DNA of 64,000 nucleotides from Clarkia xantiana subsp. parviflora (taxonomy: Eukaryota > Streptophyta > Magnoliopsida > Myrtales > Onagraceae). The translations under genes and the position numbers were made by a program. Shown here piece by piece: positions 11,944 through 24,059 of this stretch (the first letter of the stretch is position 1; each line of letters opens with the position of its first letter). Below the pieces are notes generated by a model. The model was not told where the DNA came from. It searched no databases and saw nothing but the letters and a program-made list of their open reading frames with translations. The stretch covers positions 11,153,066 to 11,217,065 of the forward strand of contig JAPTYO010000059.1 of NCBI GenBank assembly GCA_036873135.1, written 5' to 3'.

Positions 11944-12313
11944 ATGCCGAAGAGAAGAGACCGATCTGTTTCTTCTGATAGGTACAGAGCATCACCCTTG
12001 CCCAGTAGTTCTAGCAGAGTGAAAAGATGTTATACAAAAAGTTACTTCCAACACCGAGGAAAATATTAAAGAATGGGAAGAAGCAGGGTGCCCTGTTTGC
12101 ATGGAACATCCTCATAATGCAATACTCCTCGTATGCACATCTCATGAGAAAGGGTGCCGTCCTTACATGTGCAACACAAGTTATCGCCATTCCAACTGTT
12201 TTGATCAGTTCCGGAAGTCATTTGCAACGAGTACATCAACAATCCCACTCCAAATGGGGCTATGTCAATTGAATTCGATTGGTTTAATTGGGTCCGATTT
12301 TGAAGTGTTATGA
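11944..12313 (+). pseudogene. DUF1644-family gene remnant, frameshifted and truncated
   Basis: The ATG at 11944 starts MPKRRDRSVSSDRYRASP, a basic serine-rich start typical of plant DUF1644 proteins, which are probably nuclear and of unknown biochemical role. The frame closes at a TAA soon after. The family's Cys/His-rich body reads in another frame: E-E-A-G-C-P-V-C-M-E-H-P-H-N-A, then G-C-R-P-Y-M-C and R-H-S-N-C. The switch lies in a five-A run near 12035, consistent with one extra A. After about 12250 the protein similarity ends. From about 12300 the sequence is a fragment of the fold-back repeat, so the C-terminal half is missing. With the Copia insertion in its leader, this copy looks dead. 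Confidence 0.75.
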
Positions 12314-12560
12314 CTAAGTTAAACAAAATAAAAGTTAGGAATATATTTGAGGGACTAAACTGAACAAAATTAAAAGTTTAGAGTCGATCACGTGACTTGC
12401 ACATGTCATTTAACGGCCAAAACAAACGGCCAACTAATAGATGTACCAAAAGCCACATTTTTTCAAACGTTTGGTACCAAAAGTATACAAAACTAAACAT
12501 TCAGTACTAAAAGCCACATTTGGTCAAACATGTGGTATCAAAAGTACCTTTAAACCCTTT
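12300..12560. repeat. Fold-back repeat family, fragment (one arm)
   Basis: This stretch matches the right arms of the copies at 1425-2400 and 18825-19851. It shares AACTGAACAAAAT, TCACGTGACTTGCACATG and repeated GTACCAAAAG units. The opposite arm is missing. The fragment directly follows the truncated DUF1644 coding sequence. Confidence 0.65.
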
Positions 12561-14338
12561 TATTTTTGTTAAACTTTGGTGTTTTAGTGTGATCACTTTA
12601 TAGAACTCAATCCCAATGAAATCGGCATTCAAATTCGAGCTCCCATGCACGCCCATTTCCCGTCACATTGTCCGGACCGTCACCTAATAAGCTAGTCACA
12701 TCCGCACCAGTAAATCCCGCTCCTTTATCGTTGGAAATCACACCACAAAACTCTGCTGTAAATACTTTCTTTTGGATGTTCAAGTTTGAGGGAAAATTTA
12801 GCGATTTTGTGAAAAATAAAGAGTTATGGATTATGAATGGGTTGATGAAAATTATTGAAGTGAGAGTAAAAGACGCATGGAGACACCAAACTTTAACAAA
12901 AATGAAACCTGAGATTCTCTATTTTAATATTTCAAATTTTAAACACCAAATTCCAACAAATCTCGGACTAATTATAGGAGAACCTCAGTCAACTCAAGAC
13001 CAGGCTCGAGAATCAAAGTCTAGGAATAAACATAAATTATGAATACACTAAGTCATTTGGATACTTTCTAAGAACAAGAAAATCTCGTGTAAATATTTTG
13101 GAATATGATTTGATTTTGTTCATAAGAAAAAATGAAAGTCTTCTTTTTAATTTTTTTTTAAATAATAATCTAAGTTACTAAGTAGTATTCTATTATTTGA
13201 TATATATACATATTAAGGAAGAACTTAGTTTAGAAGGTTAATTATTGCTAGATACCTTATTTTTGTTGAATTTAGATGGATTGATTGAATCACGTGTTCA
13301 GAATGTTATAAAATAACATGGTAATTTGTTAATTGATATTTAAATTGGATAAATTGCTAACTATTGGCTTGCATATGTTTATGGTGATTCCGTTAAACTG
13401 AAGAAAATTCTAATGGAGTTATTAAATTGTACTAATGCTATATATGAGCTAGTAAAACGTTCAAAAAATTTCAACTAGCAATTTGTTAACAGTCCAAATA
13501 TTAGTTAGCAATTTGATAATTACACTCTAATTTATTTAGAATATAAACATAAGAATGATTAATTTATCAAATGTTTAGCTCATGTTTCAGCAATATTAAT
13601 AATTGCTAGGAGAATTCTTTTTAATCCAAACATGTTCCTAGCTTAGATTTTCTAAGTGTACAAATTAATAACTATGTTAATATCTTTGTCACATAGAATA
13701 GTTCATGTGTCTAGCACGTGATGAATAAAACACAATAGATTACTAATTGATGTTTGAGCAACTGAACAAATTACTAGCTTTGGATAATTGAACCGACTGA
13801 TAGTTGATGTTTAAACACTCAAACAAGTTGGATTCACCAATTACAATCCAAAATTACATAGCTGAGAATTTATACATATGAGAAATCTAATCTAAACTAT
13901 TAAAATGTTAACAAAAATATTTCAGTTAGAAATAATATTAATAATAAGAAATATAAAATGACAAGGTAGTGTGGCGCATCCAATCCAACTCACAAAAATA
14001 CCCGTGTTAACGATAGGATAATTCAAATAGGCAGGCAGGAGGCAGAATCAATCAACTCCGATCAAGAGAAATGATTCTCTTCTACCTTCTCCATCTCTTC
14101 TGATTTGTTTGACTCCAATCAATTCAATTTCAACACCCTTCCATTCCTTCCTTTCTGTTCCATTCCATTCCATCTGCAGAATTCCTTTTCCTTTGCTGTT
14201 TCTGGCCCTACCATTCCTTCCTCTGATTATTATCATCCAAAAGCCCTAAAAAGAACCTAACTTTCCTCTTCTTTTTTGCTTGTCCATCCCATCTGATACG
14301 GAGGAGGAACGAACCATAGAAGACAGAGAGAAGAAGAG
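12561..14338. other. AT-rich intergenic region and DeSI promoter
   Basis: No gene is recognised here. A 124-codon ORF at 12668-13042 has no recognisable domain and biased content, and is probably chance. The last ~300 bases before 14339 are CT-rich, as expected for a promoter and leader of the next gene. Confidence 0.4.
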
Positions 14339-16118
14339 ATGAGGGGTGCAGCAAGCACCTCCAGAGGAAGCGATGAATCGGATACCCAGGTTCTCTTGAA
14401 CGTCTATGATCTAACTGACATCAACAACTATACCACCTGGTTTGGTTTTGGAGTCTTCCATTCTGGCGTCCAAGGTTTAACACCCAATTTTTTTATTTTG
14501 CTCTTTCTTTTTTTATTATCTGATCCTAGTTACTTTAATTGTTCTTCTTTGGTCTGGATTGAATTGTTTCCCTTTGCTTCAGCTTTGTGATCTCTTGGAA
14601 TCCATTTGTTTCCATAAATTCGGGAAATGAGGTACAATGAAAAGTGAAAGGCGTTCATAATCATACCTAAAGCAACACTCTTAGTTCTTTTTAGCTTTTT
14701 CTGCACCCAAATCTTTGCTGGAAGCTGTCATTGATGTGGTCCTCTTGATGCTGCAATTTGGGGATTGAAGTTGTTTTTTTTTTTTTGTGGATATGCAGGA
14801 TTGGTTGAGGTTGCTTATGAAATGAAAAAAATTATAAATTCTGAACTCTGTTCCTGAATCTTTATGTGTTGGGGGATTTACCTTTTATATGCATCTGATA
14901 GGATAGAACAAACTTCTAAACTTCAGTAATATTTATTTATTATCTACTACCCTCTAAGATTTCTTGAGTTCATCATTTTGCTTAGTTGTTAACATATGTT
15001 ACAGAATATGTTCAGGGGCATTTTAAGTTGATGATACAGGCTTCTAAAACATGTAGGTTGGCCCTTGCCGCTCCTGATTAAGCCACTGTTTTGTTCTTCT
15101 CAATCTCATAGAATAATTATATTGTTTGTTATTTATATCATATTTTGCGCCATGGTTAATTATTCATCAGAACCATCAAGTAAAACAGCTAGTGCCCTCG
15201 GTTATGTTAAACAACGATATAAGAGAGTGTGTTTGATCTTTTGGGGTGTGTGTATGTGGCTAAGACTAACATTTTTATCACTTTATTGATTGAGTAAAAC
15301 AGTTTCCACATTGAGTGGTCCATTAAAAACTCTGTAAAGACACATGAGACTAACGACACTTGTTCTTAACGCAACAAATTGACAGTCCATGGGAAGGAAT
15401 ATGGGTTTGGTGCGCATGAATTTCCAGTGAGCGGAGTTTTTGAAGTGGAGCCTAGGAACTGTCCTGGTTATATATACAGGTGTTCGATTTCACTAGGACA
15501 AGTAAACATGGGTCCTGATGAGACTCGGGCATTCATAGAGACCATGGCTTCTGAATACCATGGAGATACATATAACCTCATCACCAAGAACTGCAACCAT
15601 TTTAGCGATGATCTCTCCAAGAGACTCGTAGGCAAAGGAATCCCGCGTTGGGTGAATAGGCTTGCTGGTCTAGGTAATCAATTTTATTTCCTCTCTTGCT
15701 GTGCCTATGGCTATGTCTGCAGTGCTCTTTTCTGACTTGTTGTGCATCTTACACCTGGGTGAGAGTTTAGGTGCAGTGTGTAGTTGCCTTCTTCCAGAGA
15801 GCCTTCAAGTGACGACTGTTAAGTCTCCACAATACCATGACGGTTCAGGCAAATTACTTTATCCTTCCTTTGCGATTTTTATCATCTTTCTTCTAAGATA
15901 ATGAAGCAACAACAATCATGTGCAAGCATTTTGAACCTACCACCTATCGACCAATGATATCCACCATGTTTTTGGGTTTACCTGCAGAAGATGGAATTGG
16001 ATCCTCCTCATCTTGGGAATCATCTGAAATAGGTGAAACGAATTCCGAGCAACAACTTCTGCCCCAAGCTGTCAAAACGGAAGTGGCTTTTGTCAGAGTC
16101 GACCCAGGAAGAGCCTGA
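14339..16118 (+). CDS. PPPDE/DeSI-type thiol peptidase (deSUMOylating isopeptidase-like)
   Basis: Four exons join in frame: 14339-14474, 15386-15673, 15771-15842 and 15988-16118. They total 627 nt, or 208 residues. All borders are GT-AG; the exon 3 donor (GTTCAG) is weak. The protein has the PPPDE (DUF862) order: V-L-L-N-V-Y-D-L-T, the catalytic His in V-F-H-S-G-V, Y-G-F-G-A-H-E-F, and the catalytic Cys in K-N-C-N-H-F-S-D-D. A C-L-L-P-E segment and an acidic, serine-rich tail follow. Family members are papain-like cysteine peptidases, some of which remove SUMO or ubiquitin; the substrate here is unknown. Arabidopsis At5g25170-type proteins are close in layout. The gene looks intact. Confidence 0.9.
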
Positions 16119-18160
16119 TAATAAGAAGAGCCTGCCTGCCTGTTATGTGTGCAGTTCCTTTGTAATCTTTGGAGTTGATGAAAAACTTGAAGAAAGTCCA
16201 TTTATCTGTTCATATCACGGTTGATTTCTAATTTTTTGTTTAGGGGATCATTGACAAGTTATGTTGGAATTGTTGCCCTTATGACAAATATATGTATTCT
16301 TCTTGTGCCAAGTCTTGTTTTACTGTTTGGTCGATCTGAGGTGTTTCATAAGGTTCCGTATCTGATTTCAACATGATGAAACCGGGCAGCTGAATTAATT
16401 CAACTAGTAAGACCACTTCCTAGTTCCATATTCTAAATTTGTCATTGTAGAGAGTTCCTAGTTCCACTTACTGTTGGTTCCTACTTGTAATGATTAAATA
16501 GGAAATTTGCTTTCCAATGTGAGTTCCTACTTCCAAAATAGGAGTTCCTAGTTCCTAGATTTGCGACGCTGATTAGGCGTCACTAGGCGTGACTAGGATT
16601 ACTAATATTGCCGTTTTGCCATTATCACGTGAATAGTGAAGTGGGACATTCACACTAGTAGGAACTCCCCTGTTACTGTTCATGTCAGTTCCTACTCTTT
16701 ATATATTTTATTCAACTGTTTTACTTTTCTTTTTTATTATATATATGTATATATATTATCCTACGCTAAGTCGGACAATGACACGAGCCGTAATAGGTCT
16801 TTTTAATATTAAATAAGTTAAATAATGACAGGAACCAAAATTACTACTTTTTAACTGTGAATCAATTTCAGAGTTTCCAGAATCAATTTGTTTATATTTT
16901 AACATGTAACACAACTGTCAGTTCTAAATTTTGAAAAATTGTATAAAACATATTATTAAACGTGAAATAATTTTTTTTATTAAACAATATTATATTATTT
17001 TAATGCATATATATTTATATATAATCTACTTATTATATTATTATTCTATAAAATGTACATTTTTTTATTATGATACATTATATAAAAATAATATTTGTAG
17101 GATGATATACAATATATTTTTTTTATATTAAAATCATTAGTAAAAACACATGAAGGCTTCACCTTTAACTGATTTACTAATATATATCTAATTAATGTGC
17201 ATAACCGTGATTCTGCTAACGACGATGAATTAAGATATCAATCGATGAATAACAGACCGATATGATGAAATAATATTGATTCAATTAATTTAATTAATCA
17301 CTATTATTATATTAATAATTATATTTATCAATCATTATGCCCACTGAGTAAAGACTGCACATATTAGTAATATTAATATAGTAAAGTAGCGTATAATTAT
17401 TGAAAAGATTCAACGCTTCCATAGTGAATTATCAATCAAACTAGCAAAAAAAAAAAAAAAACGATTTGGTCGAACATCTCTGGCAATTTAGAAATGTGTG
17501 TGACAATTCTATATAGTCTCATATATATATGTTAACTGTTATTTAATTGGAAACTTTAATGTATTGTTATTATATTTTTTTGTAATGTAATTTTTAAATT
17601 ATTGCAATCATTATTTTTAAAAAATTATATGCTCATTTATATATTATATTTATTTTTATACAATTTTTAAATACCAAAAGAATCGTAATTACTTTTAAAC
17701 GTATAGTACGTAAATAATTGAACTAACCTAACGACGCCGACTTTCAAATTTTGGGATAATTAACAACACACGCCGGTCAAACTTGTAACTCAAATATTTG
17801 ATCTAAAATTGAAACTTTGACGAATTCATAAAAAAATGTGAAATTTCGTTAAACAATCAATTACATTTTTATGATTTTGTACATATTTTTTTCAAGTTTA
17901 TTTTAATTAAGGGTAGTGCTACAAAATGTGAAAAATCTTGTGAAATTTTCATAGAAAGTGGAATGGTCACACACTAAGCACCAACACATTTGTTTCTTTA
18001 CTTTCTCTTTCCTACTTTCTATTGAAATTTTACATTTTAAAGATTTACTCTTTAATTAATTCGGTTTAACATTTGAATCTCACATTGGTTTGTTAATTTT
18101 CGTATTTAATTTATATATAAAAAAATTTATATAATTTATATTTAATTTGAATCTCATATA
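16119..18160. other. AT-rich intergenic region
   Basis: The first part is the likely 3' UTR of the DeSI gene. Around 16440-16700 the phrase GAGTTCCTA and near variants recur, including GGAACTCC in inverse, which suggests a small degenerate repeat. The rest is very AT-rich, with a 17-A run near 17446. No coding signal was seen. Confidence 0.4.
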
Positions 18161-18162
18161 AT

Positions 18163-18163
18163 G

Positions 18164-18195
<32 letters not shown>

Positions 18196-18206
18196 TGCGT
18201 GTGTGT
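18163..18206. repeat. Microsatellite (TG)n-(CGTG)n-(TG)n
   Basis: An alternating TG tract is interrupted by repeated CGTG tetramers and returns to TG. This is a simple sequence repeat in AT-rich intergenic DNA. Confidence 0.9.
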
Positions 18207-18419
18207 TTTCTTATTTTTTAGTTGACAAATTTAACATATTTTCTGTAATATGATTTTTAAATTAGGACAATCATATTTAACAAAATTACGTGCTTATTTA
18301 AATATTATATTTGTAATTTTTTATATAATTATTTAAATACCAAAATAATTTTGAATTTATAAATATCTTATTTATCTAGAGAGTTTTTTGTACAAAAAGT
18401 TATATTGTGAGTATAGAAC

Positions 18420-20056
18420 CGACCCGGTTTTGACCCGATGACCCGCCGACCCGCAGGTCACAGGTCGGGTTCGGGGCGGGGCGGACCCTGGTCGGGGGGG
18501 GGGGGGGGGGTCTGGGTCTAGGGGCGCGGGGCCCCGTTGACCCACCCCGAAATGCTTATATATATATTTTTTAATTTTTTTTTTATGTTAATATGATGTA
18601 ACATTTACTAAACAATATGGTTAATATAGTACCTATATAAATAACATTGACCAAATTATAAATAGATGTATATTTAAATTATTAGGATTTGTTAATTTGG
18701 ATTTTGCGTTCGGATTTGAATTTGTATTTGGTGATGAATTTGATGTGTTTGTTGTTTGTATTTGATTGGTGTTATATTTATGGTTTGAATTTATATATAA
18801 TGTAATATTTTGGCAAAAAAAAGAGGGTTTATAGGTCTTTTGGTACCCTATGTTTGCTCACTTTCTGCTTTTGGTACCATATGTTTAGTTTTGCCTATTG
18901 GTACCATAGATTTGCCAATTGTATAGTTTTGGTCCGACCGTTAGTTGACCGTTAAATAGTCACGTGACTTGCACATGCCTAACCCCAAATTTTGATTTTG
19001 TTCAGTTTAGTCCTCAAATTTTTTGTCATAACTTTTTATTTTTGTAATTTAGCCCTTAAACATTTTCAACCACACTCTAAGACTAAATTGACCTAGCCAT
19101 GGTCCGACCCATGGCTAGGTAGGACCATGGCTAGGGTCGCCGGACCCGGGCAATCCTAACCATTGTCAGACCTAGCCATGTGTCGGACCATGGTTAGGTC
19201 AATTTAGCAATTAGGTCCAGTTGACCCAATTAGACCCTAATGCTAAATTGACCTAGTCACGGGTCAGATCATGGCTAGGTCAATTTAGCAATTGGGTTTA
19301 ATTGACCCAATTGGACCCTAATGCTAAATTGACCTAGTCATGCTCCGACCCATGACTAGGTCGGACCATAGTTAGGGTCGCCCGGCTCTGGTGACCCTAG
19401 CTATGGTCCGACCTAGTTATGTTGGACCATGACTATGTCAATTTAGTCCTAGGGTGTGTTTGAAAATGTTTAAGACCTAGTCATGCTCCGACCCATGGCT
19501 AGGTCGGACCATGGTTAGGGTCGCCCGGCTCCGGTGACCCTAGCTATCGTCCGACCTAGTTGTGTTGGACCATGACTATGTCAATTTAGTCCTAGGGTGT
19601 GTTTGAAAATATTTAAGGGCCAAATTGTAAAAATAAAAAGTTAGGATAAAAAATTTGAGGACTAAACTGAACAAAATCAAATTTTGGGGCTTGGTATGTG
19701 CAAGTCACGTGACTATTTAACGGTCAACTATAACGGTCAGACCAAAACTATACAATTGGCAAACGTATTGTACTAAAAATAGGCAAAACCAAACATGTTG
19801 TAACAAAAGTCAAAAGTGAGCAAACTTATGGTACCAAAAAATTTATAAACCAAAAAAAAAAATTGTAATTAATATTGAGAAGTGGAAAAAAAAAATTGTT
19901 CACGACGGGGCAGGGCCCCACGAGTCGACCTGCGGGATTTTTTTTCCCGCCCAGGAGGTACACTTGCCCGGGTCTGGGTCGGTCAGCCAGGCCGATCTGC
20001 GGCCGCCGCCGGGGCTGCGAAAACCCGTCCCGACCCGCCCACTGCCATCCCTAGAG
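18420..20056. mobile_element. GC-rich blocks, possible non-autonomous hAT-type element split by a fold-back repeat
   Basis: A GC-rich block at 18420-18550, including a run of about 18 G near 18495, and another at 19900-20056 flank the fold-back element. Both are rich in GACCCG/CGGGTC words, unlike the AT-rich surroundings. The right block ends ACTGCCATCCCTAG, whose reverse complement TAGGGATGGCAG resembles ends common in plant hAT MITEs. A matching left terminus was not found, so the identity is uncertain. Confidence 0.3.
18825..19851. mobile_element. Fold-back element, copy 2 (full-length)
   Basis: The ends GGGTTTATAG and the reverse complement of ATTTATAAACC begin inverted arms of roughly 250 bases each (about 18825-19075 and 19590-19851). 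The arms share TTTGGTACC, TGACCGTTAAATAGTCACGTGACTTG-type and TTCAGTTTAGTCCTCAAATTT-type stretches. The centre is a mosaic of GGTCCGACC/GGACCATGG units and holds a ~144-bp direct duplication at about 19330-19614. There is no ORF. Poly-A flanks on both sides make the target duplication ambiguous. Confidence 0.7.
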
Positions 20057-20532
20057 AGAATTCCTATTTTACTTTAGGATTTACTATAGCAGTTCCCACT
20101 TTAATAAGTTGGCAGTGACGTTCTATCAGAAGTGCTCTAAGATAGCCAATTACAAAGTTCAATGCGACTGAAATTACTTTCTTGAGATGATTTTTTTGTG
20201 AAATTTCAAGATATTCATGATCATCATAGCTGCCGAATATTATTTTTTATAAGATTGGACGAAAAGAGCACACATAATATTGCTGAGACGATTAAATAAT
20301 AACTCTTTTCTTTGAAAACAAACCATGAAAACCCAGACAGAAAAGCAGTCACTGCAAGATAACGCGCAAACGCAGCAGTTTAGATAAGACTGAATGAACT
20401 CCATCACACCCCCATTTCATCATCACTGCCAGCAAGCACCATCATCATCATAATAAATCACCATTCAAAACATAATGACAAATGGGGTGTGAAAAATCAA
20501 AACAAGTCTGTCTAGAAAAGCACGAGCCCTCT

Positions 20533-22162
20533 CTACTCGAAAGCATCATCATCATCATCAGGGAGGGGCTGATTAGCTGCAGCAGCAAGCTCCGCCTCGT
20601 GCCTGCAATAAGAACAATCACCAAATTAAGCAGCAGATTTTAATGAACCAACACTCATCCTAACACTAACATATATAGTTCAGTAAGGTTCTTACAGTTG
20701 CTGGGCGGCCAAGTCAATGTGTACTTCAGGTGGGGCAAGAGCAGGAGACTCCACGAAATGAAGGTTAGGATCCCTGAAGTTGTATAATAAGAACCATAAA
20801 TCAGTTGATCCCCAGCTTAGGATCAAAATATACGACTACCATAGTTTCAAGACAATTACCCAGCAAGTTTCCTGGCAAGGTAAAGGTAAGGCTTCTCAAA
20901 GTTGTAGTTACTCTTGGCAGAGATTTCATAGTACTGCAGGTTCTTCTTCCTGTGGAAGGTAACCTGCTTTGCCTTGACTTGCCTGTTCTTCACATCAACC
21001 TTGTTTCCACAGAGAACAATGGGGATGTTCTCACAAACCCTGCAAAGATCACGATGCCATGTAGGGACATTCTTGTATGTCAGGCGAGCAGTGACATCAA
21101 ACATGATAATTGCACACTGCCCGTGGATGCTGCAAGATCAACATCAAAGTTAAAATCATAGTTAGAATCAATTAAACTTGTACCAAAAAACACCAAAGTA
21201 ATGAATACCTAGCTGAATCGTGGCTACTAATATAATAATATCTAGAATAACAGCAGATAGAATGATTATACTTACTAGTAACCATCTCTCAGACCACCAA
21301 ACTTCTCCTGGCCGGCAGTATCCCAGCAGTAAAATCTGATCTTGCCACAATTCGTGAAGAAATCCAAAGGATGAACCTCAACACCAATAGTTGCTGCAAG
21401 GAACCCAACAAAATACAGTTCAGCCATAAAAAATCAGAACGATCATACACAGAACCAATAGTAATGTTTATCAGATACTTACGCTCGTATTTCTTCTCAA
21501 ACTCTCCAGTAAGATGCCTCTTCACAAATGTGGTTTTCCCTGCAAGTTGTAAAAACAAATCTCAGCAATTGGAGCGATTTACTTAAAATCCAGCCATAAC
21601 TCATAGCCAAGATAATGGTCAATTCTTATTGTTAGATCCGATCAAAGTGAAGCAAACTTATCTCTAATTAACCTTTTATTTCGATTCTCTACATATCAAC
21701 AATCTTCACACAAACCGTACTCAGATCGGTAAAAAAGGTCAGCAAGTGGAGTCACATCAACATGCCAAAACCTAAAACCACCGATTTGGTCTGATAATCT
21801 AGTGCAAACAAATCCGGCAGAATTTTAATTCGACCAACATGAGCCACTATCTCCACAACTGATTACAACATCAACTGCCAAAATCAATTTTGTATCCCCA
21901 GCTTAAAACTTGTTTTAACGAAAAAGTGAGCACATAAGTACATTACCGGTTCCTCCATCACCAACAATAACGAGCTTGAAGCTCGGATATTCAACAGTCT
22001 GCTGGTTCGGCAAAGCCTGCAGACAAACCCAAAAACCATAAGGATATGAACAATGCGATCTAACGCTTAGCAAAAGATTAAACCCCCGACGAAAAGAGAC
22101 GATCTTGCAAACGCTACTATGTAAGTGAAAGGATTACGAACAAGAGGATGTATGCATACCAT
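20533..22162 (-). CDS. RAN: Ran GTPase (nuclear small GTP-binding protein)
   Basis: Seven exons join in frame: 22162-22160 (ATG only), 22016-21947, 21539-21483, 21393-21276, 21129-20860, 20773-20696 and 20602-20533. They total 666 nt, or 221 residues, the usual plant Ran length. The G motifs are all present: G-D-G-G-T-G-K-T-T (P-loop), T-I-G-V-E-V (switch I), D-T-A-G-Q-E (switch II), N-K-V-D and E-I-S-A-K. The C-terminus is the acidic D-D-D-D-D-A-F-E typical of Ran. Ran drives nucleocytoplasmic transport and spindle assembly through importins and RCC1. Exon 1 ends exactly at the ATG (ATG|GTATGC), an arrangement that makes the start invisible to simple ORF searches. The gene looks intact. Confidence 0.97.
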
Positions 22163-23645
22163 GGATGCGTTCCAAGTTGCAGAAAAATCAGCGTTGGGGC
22201 AGCAGAAACGGAGCGATGTGAAGTGTCGGCTGTCAGTTGGGGTTTATATTTGCAAACAGAGCGCCCTAATTTTAATCGGTGCGTTATCTCAACGCTACAA
22301 TATTGTCCGTCAGATTTGATTGCATTTTTAGGGCTTTTTCTAGATTCGTTTGATTTGACTGGCATAATTTTAATTAATTCAGGGTACCCTTTAATTTATT
22401 ATTATGTTTTATTTTCGTTTCCTGTGTTTCGGTTTAAAAGAATTTATATGTTTTTTAATTCAAATTCAAATTTGAATTTAGATTAGATTTTTATTTTTTG
22501 TACACAATTTTCTATGTTTGTTCTTAATTCATGGACATACGAGCAAATAGGGAAAAATTCTTCAAATACTCCTACTTGTTTTGGTGTTGTTCCGAACGCA
22601 CCCTCAAGATTTTGGACTTTGTTAAATACTGATTACCCAAAACAAAAGGACACTTAACTTTGGCGATTTTGCCCCAAAAAAAAAAAAATCAATTTTGATT
22701 TTTTACTAAAACTAAACCAAACTTTAAACAAATCTGGAAAGTACAAACTTGAGTGTTTTTGCCCTTAAAACATGAAGGAAATTGCTCATGTGCTATACTC
22801 AGGTTTTCGATTTTAATGAAATGACACTTCCAATGCCCAAATTGTTCGTCAAGCCTTCAATTAGAAGCGTTTACTTTTTTTTTCACTTCTAATCATATTC
22901 TCAGAGTATCTTAAAAAAAAAAATGAATAGTTCGGAACAGTGTCGGAGTCAGGAATTTTAGAATGTGGATTCACTAATTATTATTTAAAAAATGAATTTA
23001 AAATTTACTAAGTCATATTATATATATAAAATTAAGTAGCATACACATCAATGTATTAATGTTTCACGAAACACAACATATTAAAATTTACAATTGTCAT
23101 CGAGGAGTTTTCATACTTTAAAACCGATCCACGATAGCATCAGTAAAACCTTTGAAGATATCTCTGGTTATAAAAACCGACTTAGTAAAGAACAATGATA
23201 AATGGTTATACTTAGTGAAATGGAAGTGGACACCACTATATGATACACATTATACATTTAGTATAAAAGATAAAAACATATAACAATAAACAAAATGCTA
23301 ATGTTCTTGATACATAAATGTGAAAATTCTATTATATAATCATGAAGCTATTAACTTCTATTATTTAATCATCAAACTATTAACTATCATAATTTGTTTC
23401 ACCAAAGTGATTCTAAATTCGAATACCTTTGTAATCAATCCAATTATCAAATTATCAAATAAAAAACAAATCAAATATAATATACAAATCTAGGATTCAT
23501 AATTTTGAGCAGAATTACTCAACATACAACTTGAACCAAGTTTAATTTACTAATATAGGGTTTATGATTTATATATAAAATTGTATTCAATTGGTGTTTT
23601 GGTGTATAAATATGAGAAAATTGTATGAGAGATGGAAGAGGCCAA
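22163..23645. other. Ran promoter and AT-rich intergenic spacer
   Basis: The region upstream of the Ran ATG is its promoter and leader. Beyond about 22500 the DNA is AT-rich, without coding signal or clear repeats, up to the truncated LTR at 23646. Confidence 0.4.
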
Positions 23646-24012
23646 GACACTACTGTCCGGGGTATCTGCGTATCTTTAATTTCTCATTATCTCTGTGCGG
23701 GTCCCACCCAAAAATGTGGGCCCCTCCGGTGCCTGGATCTAAAACTCTATAAATAGGGGCCTAGGTCCTTCATTTCCAACTTAATCTCGGATTGAGACAC
23801 CGAAGCTCTGACTTCTCTCTACTTTATCTCTCTAAAATTATGTCCTTACTTTGGCATCAGAGAGGGTTCGCCAGAGACACCCCCCTCTCTGGCACTGCCC
23901 TTTGTGCAGGTCCGCCAGGCATGGAGTTGGATCGACCATAACCCGAAGATCAGAGGAACGTGACTCGACGTAAGGCCGCCAAGATCGGACCCCAGATGAG
24001 CAAGTTCCAACA
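23646..24012 (+). repeat. Element A left LTR, 5'-truncated
   Basis: It aligns with 43971-44337 with scattered differences and keeps a TATA box (TATAAATA, 23748-23755) and the R-U5 core GCATCAGAGAGGG. It starts inside the left arm of the U3 hairpin seen in the right LTR (43964-43989), so the breakpoint lies at that hairpin. Confidence 0.85.
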
Positions 24013-24059
24013 TTGGCGTCGTCTGCGTGATTCGAACAAAAAGTCGTTAAGAAGATACC

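Noticed and set aside
12668..13042. A 124-codon plus-strand ORF
   Set aside because: It has no recognisable domain, lies in AT-rich intergenic DNA and has no promoter or splice context; probably chance.
16931..17131. 66-codon Ile/Tyr-rich plus-strand ORF
   Set aside because: Composition simply reflects very AT-rich DNA.
20545..20570. CATCAT microsatellite
   Set aside because: It encodes the conserved acidic Asp run at the Ran C-terminus.
24013..24045. A tRNA gene, because of the GATTCGAAC T-arm word
   Set aside because: It directly follows an LTR and fits a primer-binding site; there is no cloverleaf around it.
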